A stretch of DNA of 44,838 nt, taken from positions 1-44,838 of the forward strand of contig JBCBVV010000052.1 in NCBI GenBank assembly GCA_039817415.1, read 5' to 3'. Source of the DNA: JALEFZ01 sp039817415 (lineage in GTDB: Bacteria; Bacteroidota; Bacteroidia; J057). The translations under genes and the position numbers were made by a program. Of this stretch, positions 1 to 7,991 are shown one piece after another (within the stretch, counting starts at the first letter, position 1; every line of letters begins with the position of its first letter). The notes beneath the pieces are model-generated. The model saw nothing but the letters and a program-made list of their open reading frames with translations. It had not been told where the DNA came from and did no database searches.

Positions 1-1501
1 CTCGAATGGTAGTTGATAGATCCGTAGGATTGGGGTACATGTCAAAAATAATATTACTAGATGAGACATTTAGCTCAACGATATTGCTGTAGTGAATGCC
101 CCCGTCAAAATCTCTTTGCTCAAGTCGGAAGAAGTAGTTTCCAAGTTGGAGTTTAGCAGTTACAAATTCATACTTATTTACGCCTTGGGCAGTCCCATTT
201 CCTTCTACAAATCCCATTCTTTTGTAAGACTTTCCGTCTCGAGAAAACTGGATCTCAAACCCTTGATTGTTGAGTTCGCTTACGGTCTCCCAATTCAAGA
301 CGGCACGTTGGTTTTCAATCTTTCCTACAAAGGAGCCGAACTCTACGGGGAAGGTAACATCACAGGAATCCAAGATGGAAACTGCCTGACTCGCATTGCC
401 ACAGTCTGTGGTTGGATTTTGAGAGGTATAGGTGATCAACTGGTAAGTTCCAAAGAATTTTCCGTCGATGTCCGACGAGCTCGTATACTCTGGGATCAAA
501 TCGCCAGGATTCAATGCACCTTCTGCTTCGACATTTCCATCTTTCATCCACTGATAATACTGCCATCCAGAGTTTTGGGTAGCTTGATTCACTCTAAATG
601 TTATCGGGCTGATATTTCCTAAATCATCACATTGAGGGATGTTTCCTCCAATGTTTAGTTCGATGGCCTTTCCACACAATCCAAAAAACAATCCGTCTAG
701 GGCAAGGTCATTTCCATCTTTTCCTTGTACGAGGTTTCGTATACGTAAGGTGGCTAAATTGGTATCTGAGGTCAAATAAACGCCAGAAATCTGGAACCAT
801 CTTGCAGAATCAGCAAAAATGGATTGAGGAAGCTCATAACTGCCGTTTTGACCTGGAACACCATCTACAAAATAATTTGAAATGGGATTTCCATTAATGG
901 ACAGTTCAAAGTCAGGCTGTACATCAGCTCCTGGCCATTGAAAAGCATCACTAGCGTAAATATTTTTTGCAAACACAGAGAATGCATAGGTTTCCTGTGG
1001 GCATATTTCTATTGCCTGTTCCCAAATTCGACCATCAGTTGGATCCGAAGCACTGCAGGAATCTGTGAGTGAGTTACCTAAAGGATCACAAGGGTCAACA
1101 ATCATAAAGGACCTTGATCCAGGACCTAATCGATCAGTAACTGCCCAAATATGAGTCAGATTAAAGGGAACTCCTGCTGGTGTATAAGTAGGGAAGTCAT
1201 TGGAAGGGATATAAGTAGCAGGAACGTCGTAGCAATCTGGCTCAGGCTGCTCAATGGATTGGGCAATGGTATAATCTCCCCAATAACAAACCCCATCAGG
1301 TCTGAATAGGAAAGAAGTAGTAAATCCGGTGTTTCCCTCCTCAAACTCTGGATTGACCACCAGATTGGGACCGATGGTATTACAACCTGCCGGAACAGGA
1401 AGATAATAGCCTGAGCTGATTTGGGCTTGTGTTGAACTCCAGGGGAAAGTAATTACAAGGAGCTGGAATAAAATTAAAGCTAGTGTGTTGAGGGATCGCA
1501 T
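1..1501 (-). CDS. Type IX secretion cargo protein, C-terminus off the window edge (partial)
   Basis: An uninterrupted minus-strand frame runs from an ATG at 1501 off the left edge (about 500 codons). It opens with a Sec signal peptide (MRSLNTLALILFQLLVITF, cleavage after a TQAQ-like site). The next part contains NLVVNPEFEEG, typical of secreted Bacteroidota proteins with a carbohydrate-binding-like jelly-roll domain. Near the end of the visible part comes the stretch FPVEFGSFVGKIENQRAVLN, then a WETVSELNNQGFEIQFSRDG segment, the fibronectin-like module that usually precedes a type A T9SS sorting domain. The last visible residues, MYPNPTDLSTTIR, are the start of that domain. I infer export across the inner membrane by Sec and across the outer membrane by T9SS. 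The actual cargo function is unknown; no catalytic motif is visible. No clear promoter is seen upstream. Confidence 0.85.
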   Translation of the reverse strand, partial: MRSLNTLALILFQLLVITFPWSSTQAQISSGYYLPVPAGCNTIGPNLVVNPEFEEGNTGFTTSFLFRPDGVCYWGDYTIAQSIEQPEPDCYDVPATYIPSNDFPTYTPAGVPFNLTHIWAVTDRLGPGSRSFMIVDPCDPLGNSLTDSCSASDPTDGRIWEQAIEICPQETYAFSVFAKNIYASDAFQWPGADVQPDFELSINGNPISNYFVDGVPGQNGSYELPQSIFADSARWFQISGVYLTSDTNLATLRIRNLVQGKDGNDLALDGLFFGLCGKAIELNIGGNIPQCDDLGNISPITFRVNQATQNSGWQYYQWMKDGNVEAEGALNPGDLIPEYTSSSDIDGKFFGTYQLITYTSQNPTTDCGNASQAVSILDSCDVTFPVEFGSFVGKIENQRAVLNWETVSELNNQGFEIQFSRDGKSYKRMGFVEGNGTAQGVNKYEFVTAKLQLGNYFFRLEQRDFDGGIHYSNIVELNVSSSNIIFDMYPNPTDLSTTIR

Positions 1502-2173
1502 GAAACTATGGGTTTAGAGATACATGATGCTTATTTCCAGTTCTTGACTAATCGTAAAACAACACCATCCTATTTTTAATTATATCGGTGTATATTTTAA
1601 CAAGCGTAATTTAGTCAAAAATATCCAAATTGAATAATTCATATCAAATCCTTACATGCCAAGAAAGAAAACGGCAAGACGCTATTAATATTGTTATGCA
1701 CGGGCAGTCTAAATCAATGCTTTTACGGTTTATTTTCGTGAAATATAGAGGATATTGAGAATGTTGGGATACTGAATTCTTTGAATAATCGTTTTATATT
1801 TAAAATCACTATTCAGCTTTTTTTTCGCTGAAAATCAATTTATTAAAGAACATATACTTCCTGGATTTTATTAGCAAAAATCGATCTCTTATGATCTATA
1901 ATTCCATTTTTAGCGGTAAGATTTTGATCAGATATGCAGAATATTTTTAGTGGATAAAATGATTAGACGTAGGAAGAAATAGCCAACCCTTGAATAATTT
2001 GGGAGTTAAAGAAGACCTTTACTTTTTTGATAAAATTTTCAATAAAACGCTGAATTATTCTCTAAAAGCCATATTTTATCAGAAACTCGAGCTGAATTTA
2101 TTATTTGACGATAAGTTTACAATCTTTACAAATACCTTAATAACTAACATCAAAAAACATAACCATTTTCATC
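1502..2173. other. AT-rich intergenic region without a recognisable gene
   Basis: This 672-base gap lies between the divergent T9SS cargo gene and the small membrane protein gene. It is clearly more AT-rich than the flanking genes. I see no tRNA, no strong hairpin, no repeat array and no frame with convincing protein composition. It should hold the promoters of both flanking genes, but I found no good TTG-N19-TAnnTTTG match; the nearest is TAAGTTTA around 2111-2118, which lacks a -33 partner. Confidence 0.5.
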
Positions 2174-2659
2174 ATGGAATTTGCACAAGACCCAAACAAC
2201 CTCAACCTCATTATTCTTGTTGCTGCCGGTGTAGCCATTGGACTGATCTTTTTTAGGGTGGCTCAAAATATCCTGAAGACTGTCCTAATTATTGGCGTAG
2301 TTGGCTTGGCTGTATACTTCTGGCAGGGAGGCTCAGTAGACGAACTCGGTCAAGAAAGCATAGGCTTATTCTTCAAGGAAAGCAGCTATGGGGCTATGTT
2401 AGAGGTAAACTGCCCTGAGAAAAAAGCAGACAAATCCAGGTGTGACTGTGTGGTTAATCCCGTTTTTGAAGATTTAGGAAAAAAATACTCCGACGCTCAG
2501 CTGGACGAACTAGATGACAACTGGGAGGATTTTAGAAGGGAAATTGGTGTTTCCATGAAGGAAAACAAGAAAGAAATCAGAAAGTGTCTGCAGGAACATG
2601 GCGGGAAGTACATAGACAAACTGAAAGACTTCTTCGGAAGTATCGGAGAGAAGGAATAA
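2174..2659 (+). CDS. Small membrane protein of unknown function
   Basis: A 161-residue protein. The N-terminal 60 residues form two closely spaced hydrophobic segments (LNLIILVAAGVAIGLIFF and TVLIIGVVGLAVYFW), so it should sit in the inner membrane as a hairpin. The rest is a soluble charged domain with three cysteines close together (NCPEKKADKSRCDCVV) and a lysine/glutamate-rich helical tail. I do not recognise the family. The ATG at 2174 is preferred over an upstream TTG frame because it begins the hydrophobic segments directly and gives normal amino-acid composition. It stands alone: divergent from the T9SS cargo gene, convergent with secG, and followed by a strong bidirectional terminator. 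Confidence 0.75.
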   Translation: MEFAQDPNNLNLIILVAAGVAIGLIFFRVAQNILKTVLIIGVVGLAVYFWQGGSVDELGQESIGLFFKESSYGAMLEVNCPEKKADKSRCDCVVNPVFEDLGKKYSDAQLDELDDNWEDFRREIGVSMKENKKEIRKCLQEHGGKYIDKLKDFFGSIGEKE

Positions 2660-2660
2660 A

Positions 2661-2688
2661 AAAAGGCTGCCTGTTGGCAGCCTTTTTT
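2661..2688. terminator. Bidirectional intrinsic terminator
   Basis: The hairpin AAAAGGCTGCC - TGTT - GGCAGCCTTTTTT has a perfect GGCTGCC/GGCAGCC stem flanked by A and T runs, so it can end transcripts from both sides. It serves the small membrane protein gene (+) and the miaB-to-secG operon (-). Confidence 0.9.
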
Positions 2689-2707
2689 GTATAAAAATAT
2701 TCAAGTC

Positions 2708-3025
2708 TTATTCTGCTGTAGGTGCAGGAGCAACGGTAGGTGCATAAACGGGATTGTTTAGCAAGTCCCCTACTCTTGGTGCTTCCTGAATCTGGTTGGT
2801 ACTAGAAGCTGCTTCGTTTGCTACGAAAACAAATACGAACAAACCAATAGCCAAATACCAGGTAAGTTTTTCGATAAATTCGTCTCCTCTTCTGGCCCCG
2901 AGCATCTGGGTAGCTCCACCGCCAAAGGTAGAGGACAGTCCTCCCCCTTTACTATTTTGTACAATTACCACTAGGGTCATTGCGATGGCGGTAATGATCG
3001 CCAGTGTTCCAAATATTCCGTACAT
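2708..3025 (-). CDS. secG: Preprotein translocase subunit SecG
   Basis: A 105-residue protein with the SecG layout: an N-terminal transmembrane helix (FGTLAIITAIAMTLVVIVQ), the conserved cytoplasmic loop QNSKGGGLSSTFGGG, and a second helix (WYLAIGLFVFVFVAN). The C-terminal tail is rich in Pro/Ala, as in other Bacteroidota SecG. It assists SecYE in Sec-dependent export. It is the last gene of the miaB-to-secG operon: its ATG overlaps the stop codon of the upstream TPR gene by one base (TAATG), which suggests translational coupling. A terminator lies just downstream. Confidence 0.95.
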   Translation of the reverse strand: MYGIFGTLAIITAIAMTLVVIVQNSKGGGLSSTFGGGATQMLGARRGDEFIEKLTWYLAIGLFVFVFVANEAASSTNQIQEAPRVGDLLNNPVYAPTVAPAPTAE

Positions 3026-3834
3026 TATTGCTTCAATTTATCTAATTGGGCCTCAAAATAACTACTTTTTTCAGGGAAACGCAAGCATAATAATTCGTAT
3101 ATCCGAATTGCTTCAGAAATGTTATTCTGCTTGATATGAAGCTTTGCCAGTGTTTCTGAAACGAAGTTTTCATTATCGAACTCAACACTTTTCCTAGCTG
3201 CTTCATGCTCCATTTGGGTACTTTCTTGTGCCAATGGAGCAATCTTGGGTGGACCAATCTGTGGGAGCTTTTCTAAAAACTCGTTTACGAGATGATCTGC
3301 TTTTACAGCTTTAGAGTATCTAGCTGGATCCTGGGTGTATCTTGAGGCGAGTTCTGATCGGATATCATCTACAATATGGATATACTTCGATACTTTTTCG
3401 AAGATCACATTTTGCAGAAAAGGGATGGTTTTAGATGTCTCCTTCTGATAGGTGATGCTCAATGCATCCTTGAAATCAATATCAGGATGTGGCCTCCCTA
3501 GACCGTTTAGAATTGAAAATTGGTCAAAGGGATGCGGTGGAAATAATACATGATATGGCTTTCTACCAGAATCATTTTCCATAGAGGCATCATTTTCTAT
3601 TTCGGCAAAGTACAATTTACCATTCAGAAAATCACGCAACTGGCTTCTTTTGGGGATATAGGCAATTTGCTTCTTAAGCAGATTCTGGCCATCCAGACTT
3701 TTGCATTGCAGGATTCTAGGCAGGGTAAAATAAGGATGTTCCTTCTGCAAAGCCTGCAACAGGTTAACCTCTTCCCCATTTAAGGGACGCTCAAAGCTGG
3801 TTTTTAACAATCCAAATAATTCTTCTGCTTCCAT
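3025..3834 (-). CDS. Tetratricopeptide-like protein between lptE and secG
   Basis: A 269-residue soluble protein without signal peptide. The C-terminal 60 residues (SETLAKLHIKQNNISEAIRIYELLCLRFPEKSSYFEAQL, paraphrased by position 220-265) look like a tetratricopeptide helix pair; the N-terminal half is helical and contains FPPHPFDQF. A protein of this type lies between lptE and secG in many Bacteroidota, but I know of no assigned function. It overlaps secG by one base and follows lptE after 27 bases, so it is part of the envelope operon. A role as cytoplasmic scaffold is only a guess. Confidence 0.8.
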   Translation of the reverse strand: MEAEELFGLLKTSFERPLNGEEVNLLQALQKEHPYFTLPRILQCKSLDGQNLLKKQIAYIPKRSQLRDFLNGKLYFAEIENDASMENDSGRKPYHVLFPPHPFDQFSILNGLGRPHPDIDFKDALSITYQKETSKTIPFLQNVIFEKVSKYIHIVDDIRSELASRYTQDPARYSKAVKADHLVNEFLEKLPQIGPPKIAPLAQESTQMEHEAARKSVEFDNENFVSETLAKLHIKQNNISEAIRIYELLCLRFPEKSSYFEAQLDKLKQ

Positions 3835-3861
3835 CTATTCTCCTGAAATCAGGGACTTATC

Positions 3862-4371
3862 CTACCATTTTCCAATTGTAGCAGAAAACACATCCTGTGT
3901 GATCTGGTCCAATATCTCATTGATCAAGTCTTCCTCCTGTGAGGTGAAGTCAGCGTCCGCACTCACATCCACAAAACCTCGGAATCTCTTTTCTGATGCC
4001 CAACTTTCAGAGGGCTCTACAAAATTTTCAAATGAAACTGAGACCTCTATAGACAATCTATTTTGTGCCGCGGTTTCGTTACCCGTAACTGCCACAGGTT
4101 GCAAGTCATAACGAACAATACTGCCACCAATCCTTATATCTGCTGCACCTGTAGTCAATTCCAGTCGAGACTGCCGCTGGAATCTATCCTGCATTTGATT
4201 GGTCACTTCCTGTGCCAAGTAAGGAACGACAAGTGCTGCCTGGTTGATAAAATCATCAATAGCAATGGTTTGTAACCTAGTATCTACCGTCCCTGTTCCT
4301 GTCCCATTGAAGGTAACTTTACAAGAACTTAGCATAAAAGTAGTTACCAAGGCAAAGACTATCCAGCGCAT
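3862..4371 (-). CDS. lptE: LPS-assembly lipoprotein LptE
   Basis: A 169-residue lipoprotein: the signal peptide ends in LSSC, with lipidated Cys at residue 17. The following pattern, VTFNGTGTG then TIAIDDFIN, VPYLAQEVTNQMQDRFQRQSR and a beta-rich region ending near a helix, is that of the Bacteroidota LptE family. LptE is the outer-membrane lipoprotein that plugs and assists LptD during insertion of lipopolysaccharide. It sits between the sigma-54 activator and the TPR gene in a conserved operon. The OstA/LptA-like gene at 9399 is probably functionally linked. Confidence 0.88.
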   Translation of the reverse strand: MRWIVFALVTTFMLSSCKVTFNGTGTGTVDTRLQTIAIDDFINQAALVVPYLAQEVTNQMQDRFQRQSRLELTTGAADIRIGGSIVRYDLQPVAVTGNETAAQNRLSIEVSVSFENFVEPSESWASEKRFRGFVDVSADADFTSQEEDLINEILDQITQDVFSATIGKW

Positions 4372-4381
4372 AAGCTATTCC

Positions 4382-5617
4382 TTAGAGGTGAATATCGTAG
4401 TTTTTGATCTTCCTGTATAATGTTCTTTCGGAAATCCCTAACTCCAATGCTGCCTTCTTCCGGTTGTTGTTATGACGGGTTAAAGCTTTGACAATGAGTT
4501 CTTTTTCTTTTTTCTCTAAAGAAAGGGATTCCTCCAAAAGAGGGGTTGTCGGTCGATCTGGTTGTATAGACTCCATGACGGTAGGCTCCTGGAAGGTCTC
4601 CTGGTACAATTCCTGATACCCTGGAGCCTGAGGTGGAATATTTCGAAGGTTTACCTCATCAAATTCTAAAGGCCTGTCTTCCAATACTCTACGAAACATA
4701 TGCTTCAATTCTGACACTTCTTTCCCCAAGGTGGAGATCATCCGGAAAAGCATATCCTTATCAGGATCTGTCAACGGCTCAGAACGGGTTTCTGATCGCC
4801 CTTCTTCCAGGCTTACCACTGCTGGCAAATAGGAATCCTGGATGAGTAGATTTCTTTGTAAGACAATAGGCGAAACGATTTCTCCCTTCACCAATACTGT
4901 TAGTTTTTCTACAAGATTCCTTAGCTCCCTTACATTTCCTGGCCATCTGTATTTATACAAAAGCGGGATTGCCTCCTGATCAAGAAAGATCGGCTCACGC
5001 TTATATTTCTCTCCGAAATGAAGGGCAAAGTAATTAAACAGTAATTCTATGTCTTCTCCCCTGTCTCTTAAGGGAGGAACCATGATGGTAACTGTATTGA
5101 GACGGAAGAACAGGTCTTCACGAAACCTGCTTTTACGAATCATGTCCATCAGGTTTTTGTTAGTAGCAGCAATGACACGGACGTCTGCTTTTCTCACCTT
5201 TGAAGAACCCACACGCAGATACTCTCCATTTTCCAGCATCCTCAACAGCCTGGCCTGCGTTTGCATAGGCATTTCCCCCACCTCATCTAGAAAAATGGTT
5301 CCATCCTCTACTTCTTCGAAGTATCCTTTTCTGGTTTCTATGGCCGAGGTAAAGGCACCCTTTTCGTGCCCAAAGAGTTCCGAATCCAGCGTACCTTCTG
5401 GAATGGCACCTGTATTGATAGCCATAAATTTCTTATGGCGTCTTTTGCTAAACTGATGGATTATTCGGGGAAAAACATCCTTTCCTGTTCCGTTTTCCCC
5501 TGTGACCAATACAGTAACCTCTGTAGGAGCAACCTGTGTAGCAATTTCTACAGCCGTATTAATGGCCTGGCTGTTCCCGATGATCCCGTACCGCTGCTTT
5601 ACTTGTTGTATGGTCAT
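4382..5617 (-). CDS. Sigma-54-dependent activator without receiver domain
   Basis: A 411-residue protein made of an AAA+ sigma-54 interaction domain (about 10-245) and a C-terminal Fis-type helix-turn-helix (about 365-411, with KKAALELGISERTLYRKIK). Walker A GENGTGKD is at 40-47, Walker B GTIFLDEVGE at 106-115, and the arginine-finger region FREDLFFRLN follows. There is no N-terminal receiver, GAF or PAS domain, so control must come from another protein or from its own level. The loop that touches sigma-54 reads GAFTSA (87-92) instead of the usual GAFTGA. The segment between AAA+ and HTH, about 120 residues, is low in known motifs. It lies 10 bases upstream of lptE and 39 bases downstream of miaB. 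It probably activates RpoN promoters elsewhere; its targets are unknown. Confidence 0.93.
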   Translation of the reverse strand: MTIQQVKQRYGIIGNSQAINTAVEIATQVAPTEVTVLVTGENGTGKDVFPRIIHQFSKRRHKKFMAINTGAIPEGTLDSELFGHEKGAFTSAIETRKGYFEEVEDGTIFLDEVGEMPMQTQARLLRMLENGEYLRVGSSKVRKADVRVIAATNKNLMDMIRKSRFREDLFFRLNTVTIMVPPLRDRGEDIELLFNYFALHFGEKYKREPIFLDQEAIPLLYKYRWPGNVRELRNLVEKLTVLVKGEIVSPIVLQRNLLIQDSYLPAVVSLEEGRSETRSEPLTDPDKDMLFRMISTLGKEVSELKHMFRRVLEDRPLEFDEVNLRNIPPQAPGYQELYQETFQEPTVMESIQPDRPTTPLLEESLSLEKKEKELIVKALTRHNNNRKKAALELGISERTLYRKIKNYDIHL

Positions 5618-5656
5618 GATGTTGTTTCTAAAAAATGAGCAAAAGGAAATAATCCT

Positions 5657-7144
5657 TTACACAATATCCCCTTTGAGGGTAGCGCTACTGGCCTCACGTA
5701 CTTTGACATGGACATAATCTCCCGTCTTGTACTTACCAACTTTGGGAAAGACCAACATTTTGTTGTGATCATTTCTACCACACCAGTCTTGGTCAGACCT
5801 TCTACTATTCCCCTCGATCAGCACCTTAAATGTCTTGCCAATGTCCTCTTGATTCAGTTGATGGGAAATCTCATTCTGAATCGCTATGACTTCCTGAAGG
5901 CGTCTCTTTTTGATATCTTCTGGAATATCATCTTCTAGCTTTTTGGCAGCAGGCGTACCCGGACGCTCTGAGTAGGCAAACATATACGCATGGGCATACT
6001 GGGAGGACTTTACCACCTCCAAGGTCTCCTGATGATCTTCCTCCGTTTCCGTACAAAAACCGGTGATGATGTCCGAAGAAATGGCACAATCTGGAATGAT
6101 CTCCCGAATGCGATCTACCTTTTGCTCATACCACTCACGTGTATAACCTCTGTTCATCAAGTCCAAGACACGGCTGGAACCCGACTGCACAGGAAGGTGA
6201 ATGTAGTTGCAGATGTTCTCATACTTGGCCATCGTATAAAGGACATCATCAGTAATATCTTTGGGATGAGAAGTGGAAAAACGAACCCTTAAATCAGGAT
6301 TAATCTTGGCGACCCTTTCAAGCAATTGAGCGAAGTCAACCAACTCAAGCTCCTCTCCCTTCTTGATAGCCTTGTCAATTTGTGCCTTTCCTTTAAGGTC
6401 TTCACGAGGGGACCACTTGTAGGAATCTACATTTTGACCAAGTAAGGTAACTTCCTTGTATCCCTGATCAAATAGGGCTTTTGCCTCCTCTACAATAGAA
6501 AATGGATCTCGGCTCCTTTCCCTTCCTCTGGTAAAGGGTACTACGCAGAAGGTACACATGTTGTCGCAGCCTCTCATGATGGTGATAAAGGCAGCTACTC
6601 CATTTGTATTGAGTCGCACAGGAGCGATGTTTGCGTAGGTCTCTTCTCGAGATAGCAGAACATTGACAGCTTTTTGCCCAGTTTCTACCTCCCCTACTAG
6701 CCTAGGTAAGTCCCTGTAAGCATCGGGGCCCACGACGAGGTCTACCAACTTCTCTTGTTCCAGCAATTTAGACTTCATTCGCTCAGCCATACAGCCAAGC
6801 ACGCCGACCATCAAGTGAGGCTTCTCTGCCTTCTTTTTCCTGATCTGCTTTAAGCGATTCCAGACTTTTGACTCTGCATTTTCCCGAATCGAACAGGTAT
6901 TGATAAATACCAAGTCTGCCTCATCGATTTCTGAGGTAAAATCGTAGTTCATCTCGGTTAGGACAGACGCCACAATCTCAGTGTCTGAGAAATTCATCTG
7001 GCAACCATAGGTTTCAATATAAGCCAGTCTTCCTTCAGTCTGTCTTAGACTATCGGATACATAGGCCACGCCCTGCTTGGCTTCGTCAATTGTCTTCTCC
7101 AATGCAGCTGGGCTAAATCTTCTTTTGGTTATTTTGTCTCGCAT
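5657..7144 (-). CDS. miaB: tRNA-2-methylthio-N6-dimethylallyladenosine synthase MiaB
   Basis: A 495-residue methylthiotransferase that adds the methylthio group to i6A37 in tRNAs reading UNN codons. The N-terminal UPF0004 domain carries the three cluster cysteines C48 (ETYGCQMN), C84 (INTCSIRE) and C118 (GVLGCMAE). The radical-SAM domain has the CxxxCxxC motif C193-DNM-C197-TF-C200. A C-terminal TRAM domain ends the protein (around KTFKVLIEGNSRRS). An extra N-terminal stretch of about 35 residues is usual in Bacteroidota. It is the first gene of the envelope operon and is divergent from the Crp/Fnr gene. Confidence 0.97.
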   Translation of the reverse strand: MRDKITKRRFSPAALEKTIDEAKQGVAYVSDSLRQTEGRLAYIETYGCQMNFSDTEIVASVLTEMNYDFTSEIDEADLVFINTCSIRENAESKVWNRLKQIRKKKAEKPHLMVGVLGCMAERMKSKLLEQEKLVDLVVGPDAYRDLPRLVGEVETGQKAVNVLLSREETYANIAPVRLNTNGVAAFITIMRGCDNMCTFCVVPFTRGRERSRDPFSIVEEAKALFDQGYKEVTLLGQNVDSYKWSPREDLKGKAQIDKAIKKGEELELVDFAQLLERVAKINPDLRVRFSTSHPKDITDDVLYTMAKYENICNYIHLPVQSGSSRVLDLMNRGYTREWYEQKVDRIREIIPDCAISSDIITGFCTETEEDHQETLEVVKSSQYAHAYMFAYSERPGTPAAKKLEDDIPEDIKKRRLQEVIAIQNEISHQLNQEDIGKTFKVLIEGNSRRSDQDWCGRNDHNKMLVFPKVGKYKTGDYVHVKVREASSATLKGDIV

Positions 7145-7210
7145 AACTATCTCACTAAAGAGAAATCAGTTAAGTCTGTTCTCTTTTCCGTTTTTCAACA
7201 ATTTAGTTGG

Positions 7211-7218
7211 CAAAAATA
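7211..7218 (-). promoter_or_regulatory. Candidate -7 box for the miaB operon
   Basis: On the minus strand these bases read TATTTTTG, a perfect match to the Bacteroidota -7 consensus TAnnTTTG. The position 19 bases upstream reads TCA rather than TTG, so the -33 part is poor. It is 66 bases upstream of the miaB ATG. Confidence 0.4.
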
Positions 7219-7237
7219 ACCAATTTATTTGAAAGCC

Positions 7238-7250
7238 TGACATTTTGTCA
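7238..7250. promoter_or_regulatory. Palindrome TGACA-TTT-TGTCA in the miaB / Crp-Fnr divergent region
   Basis: A perfect 5-bp inverted repeat with a 3-base centre lies between divergent miaB and the Crp/Fnr-type gene. It sits where the -33 element of the miaB promoter would be and inside the spacer of a weak candidate promoter for the regulator gene (TTG at 7229-7231, TAATTAAT at 7251). The placement suggests an operator, possibly for autoregulation. The half-site differs from the TGTGA half-site expected for the regulator, so the assignment is uncertain. Confidence 0.35.
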
Positions 7251-7270
7251 TAATTAATTTAAATCGATTT

Positions 7271-7912
7271 ATGGACCCCAATATCATAAAGGATCATTTT
7301 CCCAAACTGGCCACTTATCCAGCCCTGATAAGCCTCCTTTCAGAAAAGGGAATATTAAGGGAATTCCCTGCAGGACAAGCCATTTTGCAGGAAGGAGCCT
7401 ATGTGAGTGTCATTCCCTTATTGGTTTCCGGATTGGCAAAAGTCTTTAGGGAAGACGGAGAAGGAAACGAGGTATTGCTCTATTATATCAAACCTGGCGA
7501 AAGCTGTATTATGTCGGTTACCTCATGTAGCAGAAATGAAAAGAGTAACGTCAAAGCTGTCATTGAAGAAGATGCTCGCCTGCTCCTAATTCCAGCGGAG
7601 ACAGCAAGGGATATGTCAAGGGACTTCTCACATTGGAATGATTTTGTATTCGGTTTATTTAATGAGAAATACGAAGAACTGCTGCAGGCGATTAGTATTC
7701 TAACTTTTTCCAAAAAGGACGTTCGACTCCTCTCCTATTTGAAGCGGGAATCAGAAGTTAGAAATAGCCAAACCATCCAAACCACCCACCAAAAAATTGC
7801 AGATGACTTAGGTTCCTCCAGAGAGGTGATTTCAAGGCTGTTGAAAAAGCTGGAAAATGAGGGAAAACTTGCACTGGGGCATGGATGGGTAAGAGTACTA
7901 GAAGGATCCTAA
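7271..7912 (+). CDS. Crp/Fnr-family transcriptional regulator
   Basis: A 213-residue regulator: cyclic-nucleotide-binding-like beta-roll (about 25-115), dimerisation helix (120-145), and winged helix with the HTH (172-192). The recognition helix SSREVISRLLKKL has R184, E185 and R189, the same RExxxR pattern that in E. coli CRP contacts TGTGA half-sites. The effector domain has two cysteines (C79 and C86, PGESCIMSVTSC), as in many Bacteroidota members of this family; they could sense redox state, but this is not shown. The residues typical of cAMP binding are not evident. The downstream DUF2892 gene has a CRP-like site, which fits a local target. Confidence 0.92.
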   Translation: MDPNIIKDHFPKLATYPALISLLSEKGILREFPAGQAILQEGAYVSVIPLLVSGLAKVFREDGEGNEVLLYYIKPGESCIMSVTSCSRNEKSNVKAVIEEDARLLLIPAETARDMSRDFSHWNDFVFGLFNEKYEELLQAISILTFSKKDVRLLSYLKRESEVRNSQTIQTTHQKIADDLGSSREVISRLLKKLENEGKLALGHGWVRVLEGS

Positions 7913-7991
7913 ATCATACCAAATTTTTATCATATGCTTTACAAAGCGTAACTCTTACCTTCTACCTTAGTTACCTACAGGCAGCCAAAAC

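Noticed and set aside
92..622. Open frame on the plus strand (176 codons)
   Set aside because: It is antisense to the T9SS cargo gene, whose minus-strand frame has a signal peptide, fibronectin-like module and sorting-domain start. The plus frame has no such features.
1990..2256. Open frame starting with TTG before the small membrane protein
   Set aside because: Its composition is that of AT-rich non-coding DNA and it overlaps the better gene at 2174 in another frame.
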